Origin: Spirochaetales bacterium
GTDB taxonomy: Bacteria; Spirochaetota; Spirochaetia; Treponematales; Treponemataceae
Reading direction: 5' to 3'
NCBI GenBank assembly: GCA_029098225.1
Contig: JAQXNX010000010.1
Location: 365,721-429,720, forward strand
Length of the DNA stretch: 64,000 nucleotides
In this document: piece by piece, positions 60,352 through 64,000 of the stretch
How positions within the stretch are numbered: the first letter of the stretch is position 1
Layout: each line of letters starts with the position of its first letter
Notes under the pieces: model-generated
Told to the model about the DNA's origin: nothing
The model's input: the letters and a program-made list of their open reading frames with translations, nothing else
Database searches by the model: none
Program-made: the position numbers and the translations under genes

Positions 60352-61710
60352 TTAACGATCTTTGATTGGAACGTAAGGGCGCTCTTTGCTGACATTTTTA
60401 TATGCAGGGCGATAAATCCTACCGCCGCTAACAAGCTCTTCAATGCGATGAGCACACCAGCCCGAAATTCTTGAAATTGCAAAAAGTGGAGTAAAGAGTT
60501 CGCGTGGAATATTCAGCATTGTATAAACAAAGCCTGAATAAAAGTCTACGTTTGGGCAAACTTTTTTGTCAGACTTGTGAACCTCCTGAATGATAGATGG
60601 AGCAACCTTTTCTATAAGGTTGTATAAACCAAATTCTTCCATGCAGCCCTTTTCTTTTGCCAGCTCTTCGGCTTTCTTTTTAAGGAGAAGTGCTCGCGGA
60701 TCGCTGATTGTATAAACTGCATGGCCCATTCCGTAAACAAGACCAGATTTATCAAAAGCTTCTTTAGTTGCAATCTTTCTAATGTAATCAGAAACTTCTT
60801 TTTCGCTGCTCCAGTCTTTTACATTAGCTTTAATGTCATCCATCATTTCTACAACGCGGATATTTGCACCACCATGCCTGCGTCCTTTTAAAGAACCTAC
60901 TGCGGCAGCTATTGCAGAATAAGTATCTGTATCGGCAGAAGATACAACATGAACAGTAAGAGAAGAGTTATTTCCACCACCATGTTCAGCATGAAGAATA
61001 AGAGCAAGGTCAAGAATTTCTGCTTCAAGTCTTGTGTACTGTTTATCGGCGCGGATTAAGCGCAAAAAGCTTTCTGCAGTAGATAAGTCGGCCTTTGGAT
61101 TATGAATAAACATACTCTTATCATCAAAGTAACGTCTTTTTGCCTGATAACCATATGCAGCAAAAGTAGAGAATCTTGCGATTAACTGAATAGACTGTTT
61201 AATAAGGTTTCCAATACTTCTGTCTTCAGGATTATCATCATAAGAATAACTTGCAAGAACACTTCGAGCCATTTTATTCATAATATCCTGAGAAGGAGCC
61301 TTCATAATCATGTCTTCTGTAAAGCCTGCAGGAAGGATTCTGTTCTCGCCAAGAAATTCCTTAAATTTATCAAGCTTTTCCTGAGTTGGTAATTCTCCAA
61401 AAAGAAGAAGATAAGCACACTGTTCATAACCAAACTGTTTCTGATTTTCTGCATCATGAACAAGGTCTTCTACATTGTAGCCTCTGTAAATTAATCTGCC
61501 GGGAATAGCAACCTTCTGGCCGTCTTTTATTTCATAACCAACAACATCACCAATGCGGGTTAAACCAACTAATACACCAGTTCCGTTTGCATTTCTGAGT
61601 CCGCGTTTTACATCATATTTTACATAAAGTTCAGGGTTGATAGGATCATTATGAATGGCAAGCCTTTCAAGTTTCTTGATAATTGATTTCTCATCTTTTA
61701 ATGTTGACAT
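60352..61710 (-). CDS. gltA: Citrate synthase
   Basis: This 452-residue citrate synthase has the catalytic residues in HAEHGGGNNSS (His), GMGHAVYTISDPRA (His) and CPNVDFYSGFVY (Asp). GRRHGGANIRVVEM and the Arg-rich C-terminal region ISGWCAHRIEEL bind citrate and CoA. Length is like type I/large anaerobe enzymes. AGGAGG precedes the ATG. In a fermentative treponeme it would feed glutamate synthesis rather than a full TCA cycle (inference). Confidence 0.93.
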   Translation of the reverse strand: MSTLKDEKSIIKKLERLAIHNDPINPELYVKYDVKRGLRNANGTGVLVGLTRIGDVVGYEIKDGQKVAIPGRLIYRGYNVEDLVHDAENQKQFGYEQCAYLLLFGELPTQEKLDKFKEFLGENRILPAGFTEDMIMKAPSQDIMNKMARSVLASYSYDDNPEDRSIGNLIKQSIQLIARFSTFAAYGYQAKRRYFDDKSMFIHNPKADLSTAESFLRLIRADKQYTRLEAEILDLALILHAEHGGGNNSSLTVHVVSSADTDTYSAIAAAVGSLKGRRHGGANIRVVEMMDDIKANVKDWSSEKEVSDYIRKIATKEAFDKSGLVYGMGHAVYTISDPRALLLKKKAEELAKEKGCMEEFGLYNLIEKVAPSIIQEVHKSDKKVCPNVDFYSGFVYTMLNIPRELFTPLFAISRISGWCAHRIEELVSGGRIYRPAYKNVSKERPYVPIKDR

Positions 61711-61880
61711 AGCCTATAGCCTCCTTTTTTTCTATACAGTCTAAAATGTATATTTATGCATAGAATATGCAAAAATAGTGATATAAAATCTAATAATTAT
61801 ACAAATCTAAAAGTTATTATGCAATACTAGAAAATAAAAAAATAAATAAAAACCTTTAAAACCGGCGGACTTCTGAATAT

Positions 61881-61900
61881 TTTCATCTGGCCAGATGAAA
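61881..61900. promoter_or_regulatory. Perfect 20-bp palindrome, probable operator
   Basis: TTTCATCTGGCCAGATGAAA is a perfect palindrome with no T-run, too symmetric to be a terminator. It lies between the divergent citrate synthase and epimerase genes. The surrounding 61711-61980 stretch is A/T-rich and shows nothing else I can support. Confidence 0.5.
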
Positions 61901-61983
61901 TAAAAATTTATTTTTCCCTTTTTTTATACTTGATTTTAACTTAAAATTTAATTAAATTTACTTAAATAACAAACTTTTCAATT

Positions 61984-62062
61984 GCAGTTTTTGTCGTTGG
62001 CAAAAAGCTGCTTATTTTGCGCATTCCTGCGCGACCGCAGACCGCGGAGGTTTTATAAGGAG
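61984..62062 (+). repeat. Hairpin repeat in the epimerase leader
   Basis: Hairpin GCAGTTTTTG/CAAAAAGCTGC (61984-62011), hairpin GCGCA-ttcc-TGCGC (62019-62032), then GACCGCAGACCGCGG. The same arrangement and core (GCAT, TGC, GACCGC, CCGCGG) occurs twice before the cyclase gene at 51145-51360. It ends at the AAGGAG ribosome binding site (62057-62062) of the epimerase. Confidence 0.75.
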
Positions 62063-62068
62063 CACGAT

Positions 62069-63457
62069 ATGAATAAAAATATGGAAAATCCTTTTTCTAA
62101 GGAATTTTATGATTCAATAAAGAATGAATTATTCAACGATATTCTTCCATATTGGGAAAAGAATGCGCGTGATACAAGAATCGGCTGCGAGGGTTTTTTT
62201 GGTTCCATAGAAAATTCAGGAAAACAAAATCCATTAACGTCGCGTTCAATAGTAATGACCTCGCGGTTTCTCTGGACATATAGTGCAGCTGCCCGTTTTA
62301 CAAAAAATAAAGCTTATCTGGAAATGGCAGATTTTGCCTATAAAACAATCGTCACAAAATTTTGGGATAAAAATCATGGCGGCGTTTTCTGGCAGGTCCA
62401 TCCGGACGGAGCACCCCACGTTTCTAAAAAACAGATTTATGGCGAAGCTTTTTGTTGTTATGGTTTAAGCGAATATGCAGCAGCATTAAAAGAATTAAGG
62501 GAGGGGGAAGACTCCCCCTGCGGCCACACTTCGTTGTGTCCTACCCTCTCAAGCGGGGGTTCAGACGACACCCCCGCAACGCCCCTCTCTGAGGAGTGTA
62601 TGAATTTAGCCCTGGATATTTTTAATCTTTTGGAAAATAATGCCCGCGATTATAAAGCTGGCGGTTATATAGAAGCCTGTGCAACAGACTGGTCTCCTAC
62701 AACAGATATGATACTTTCTCCAAAGGATATGAACTGTCCTAAATCCATGAATACAAATCTTCATGTAATGGAAGCATATACAAATTTATACAGAACCTTA
62801 CCGGTTGTTTTTCCTGATTTAGACTCTGTTCTTCAGGAAACAGGTAATGCGCTTTATGAGCTGGTAAAGGTTACTGTAGAAAAAATTCTTCAAAAAAATG
62901 CACATCTTGCAATGTTTTTTGATATGGAATGGAATTCGCTTTCAGATGAAATTTCTTATGGACATGATATAGAAGCAAGCTGGCTTTTATGGGAAGCAGC
63001 CTGCGAATTACATAATGAAGAATTAAAATCAGAAATTCGTAATACAGTAATTCGTGTAGCAGATGTAGCTCTTTCAGAAGGCTTTGATCATAAAAACGGC
63101 TGTATGGAAAATTTTCTGTTTCCTGCAGGTAAACATGAAGTTTCCGAAGAAACAAAGAAAACTTCATCTCCGTTTCGTGACCGGACACGTGTATGGTGGA
63201 ATCAGGCAGAAGCTATGAACGGCTTTTATAATGCATGGGAAATGACGGGAGAAAGAAAATTTTCGGATGCATGCCTTAAACAATGGAACTGGATTTTGAA
63301 TTTTCAGATTGATAAAACAGGTGGAGAATGGTGGAATTCAGTTGATATTAACGGAAAACCTGTACTTACAGAGGATAAAGGTGGTAACTGGAAAACCAGT
63401 TATCATAATGGACGTACATGTTTAGAGCTTTTACGTCGCAGTAATATGTTTAATTAA
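62069..63457 (+). CDS. Cellobiose 2-epimerase (AGE family) carrying an in-frame repeat insertion
   Basis: The 462-residue (alpha/alpha)6-barrel epimerase has the cellobiose 2-epimerase motifs KQIYGEAFCCYGLSEY, KSMNTNLHVMEAYTNL, SYGHDIEASWLLWEA (His299), RVWWNQAEAMNGF and WKTSYHNGRTCLEL (His446). It converts cellobiose or related beta-1,4 disaccharides to the C2 epimer. Residues about 144-176 (EGEDSPCGHTSLC to ATPLSEE) are encoded by a GC-rich palindromic repeat between two helices and are absent from the family. ATG 62069 follows AAGGAG; an upstream extension to 61982 is translated repeat sequence. Confidence 0.88.
   Translation: MNKNMENPFSKEFYDSIKNELFNDILPYWEKNARDTRIGCEGFFGSIENSGKQNPLTSRSIVMTSRFLWTYSAAARFTKNKAYLEMADFAYKTIVTKFWDKNHGGVFWQVHPDGAPHVSKKQIYGEAFCCYGLSEYAAALKELREGEDSPCGHTSLCPTLSSGGSDDTPATPLSEECMNLALDIFNLLENNARDYKAGGYIEACATDWSPTTDMILSPKDMNCPKSMNTNLHVMEAYTNLYRTLPVVFPDLDSVLQETGNALYELVKVTVEKILQKNAHLAMFFDMEWNSLSDEISYGHDIEASWLLWEAACELHNEELKSEIRNTVIRVADVALSEGFDHKNGCMENFLFPAGKHEVSEETKKTSSPFRDRTRVWWNQAEAMNGFYNAWEMTGERKFSDACLKQWNWILNFQIDKTGGEWWNSVDINGKPVLTEDKGGNWKTSYHNGRTCLELLRRSNMFN
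62500..62590 (-). repeat. GC-rich palindromic repeat, in-frame copy inside the epimerase gene
   Basis: This is the inverted copy of the 58318-58395 element. On the minus strand it reads GGCGTTGCGGG, CCCGC, GAGAGGGTAG, CAAC, GCAGGGGGA and CTTCCCCCT in that order. GC content is far above the rest of the gene. The insertion keeps frame and adds no stop codon. Confidence 0.88.
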
Positions 63458-63529
63458 TGAATTTTCTTGAAATTCGTTGAAAAAAGTGAAAAAAAATGCA
63501 AATTTTTTTAAAAAAAATAAAAAATTCTG

Positions 63530-63556
63530 TTGACAAGTTTTATTTTTAAGTATAAA
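63530..63556 (+). promoter_or_regulatory. Promoter of the rRNA operon
   Basis: TTGACA (63530-63535), a short 15-16-bp spacer and TATAAAT (63551-63557). A very A/T-rich UP-like tract (63490-63525) lies upstream. The 63557-63784 leader up to 16S contains no gene I can support and no clear boxA. Confidence 0.65.
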
Positions 63557-63784
63557 TTAGTTTTCACCGTCGCTACTCAAAGCGACAAGTTGTTTGACAT
63601 AACAGGGAAGGAAAGAAATAGAACGAGTAAGGTTCTAGAAAAAAAACGCAAGTTTTTGTTCTTGAAAATTGACTACATTCTTTTTGTTGGTTTTATCAAA
63701 AATCAAACGAAATCAATTCAGCAAAATAGAAAAGCTGGTTTGAACTATTTATGTGAAATCAATACCCTTCGGGGTTTTGAAATA

Positions 63785-64000
63785 ATCATGGAGAGTTTGA
63801 TCCTGGCTCAGAACGAACGCTGGCGGCGCGTCTTAAGCATGCAAGTCGAGCGTGATTGGATAGCTTGCTATTCATGAAAGCGGCGGACTGGTGAGTAACG
63901 CGTGGGTGACGTACCCTTTGGATGGGGATAGCTCCTAGAAATAGGAGATAATACCGAATAAGCTGCATGTTGTCAGAGGACATGCAGGAAAGGAACATAT
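63785..64000 (+). rRNA. rrs: 16S ribosomal RNA, 5' part (truncated by window)
   Basis: The conserved 16S 5' end AGAGTTTGATCCTGGCTCAG begins at 63792, placing base 1 near 63785. It continues with the GAACGAACGCTGGCGGCGCG and CATGCAAGTCGAGCG stretches typical of Treponema, then helices of the V1-V2 region such as GCTCCTAGAAATAGGAGATA. The gene runs off the window end. Confidence 0.97.

Noticed and set aside
61982..62068. N-terminal extension of the epimerase
   Set aside because: It is translated hairpin repeat. The ATG at 62069 has AAGGAG at the right distance and begins the family homology.
63530..63877. A 115-codon + strand frame
   Set aside because: It starts within the rRNA promoter and runs into 16S rRNA.

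Overview
The window looks like chromosome of a gut or rumen-type Treponema (Spirochaetes). The A/T-rich sequence ends in the 5' part of a 16S rRNA gene whose first 200 bases read like Treponema. Typical spirochaete content includes a P83/100-family protein, a FliL-like protein, many cyclic-nucleotide and c-di-GMP signalling proteins, and Sumf1-fold lipoproteins. A GH8 exo-oligoxylanase, a CE2-type acetyl esterase and a cellobiose 2-epimerase point to life on plant polysaccharide. I saw no tRNA gene, CRISPR array, IS element or prophage.

Layout. 1-5.0 kb is accessory: a truncated gene, an XRE repressor divergent from a GmrSD-like DUF262/DUF1524 nuclease across a symmetric double operator, a Sumf1-fold lipoprotein, and a GC-rich histidine phosphatase gene flanked by two copies of a 22-nt box, each copy followed by a terminator-like hairpin. 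5-13 kb holds FliL-like, exonuclease III, a GDYXXLXY/DUF2157 membrane pair with a near-perfect internal duplication, and GMP synthase. 13-28 kb is signalling and housekeeping: HD-GYP plus an SBP-like lipoprotein, an RsbU/RsbW pair with a convergent STAS protein, zinc-ribbon Sumf1, a diguanylate cyclase, arginase, HtpG, P83/100, a second SpoIIE phosphatase and phosphofructokinase. 28-35 kb holds an FMN enzyme, GT8, a GntR/ABC operon, DUF711-GNAT and a lipoprotein. 35-51 kb holds a giant ECF/propeller/HD-GYP receptor with a BMP-type binding protein, a xylo-oligosaccharide locus with a LacI regulator, PfkB, HAD, an EAL protein, TrmJ, M24 peptidase and MurJ. 51-58 kb is a four-gene operon (class III cyclase, coiled-coil membrane protein, unknown, OppA-like). 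58-64 kb holds purE, purM, rsuA, citrate synthase, the epimerase and 16S rRNA.

Two genome-wide themes emerge. First, several genes have a -10 box that places the predicted transcription start on or within 1-2 nt of the start codon, with no Shine-Dalgarno sequence; this suggests leaderless mRNAs. Second, families of short palindromic repeats occupy 5' leaders (purM, the class III cyclase, the epimerase) and carry or abut the ribosome binding site. One family member is inserted in frame inside the epimerase gene, like a Rickettsia palindromic element. I regard these repeats, the symmetric XRE/GmrSD switch and the ECF/propeller/HD-GYP receptor as the most unusual content.
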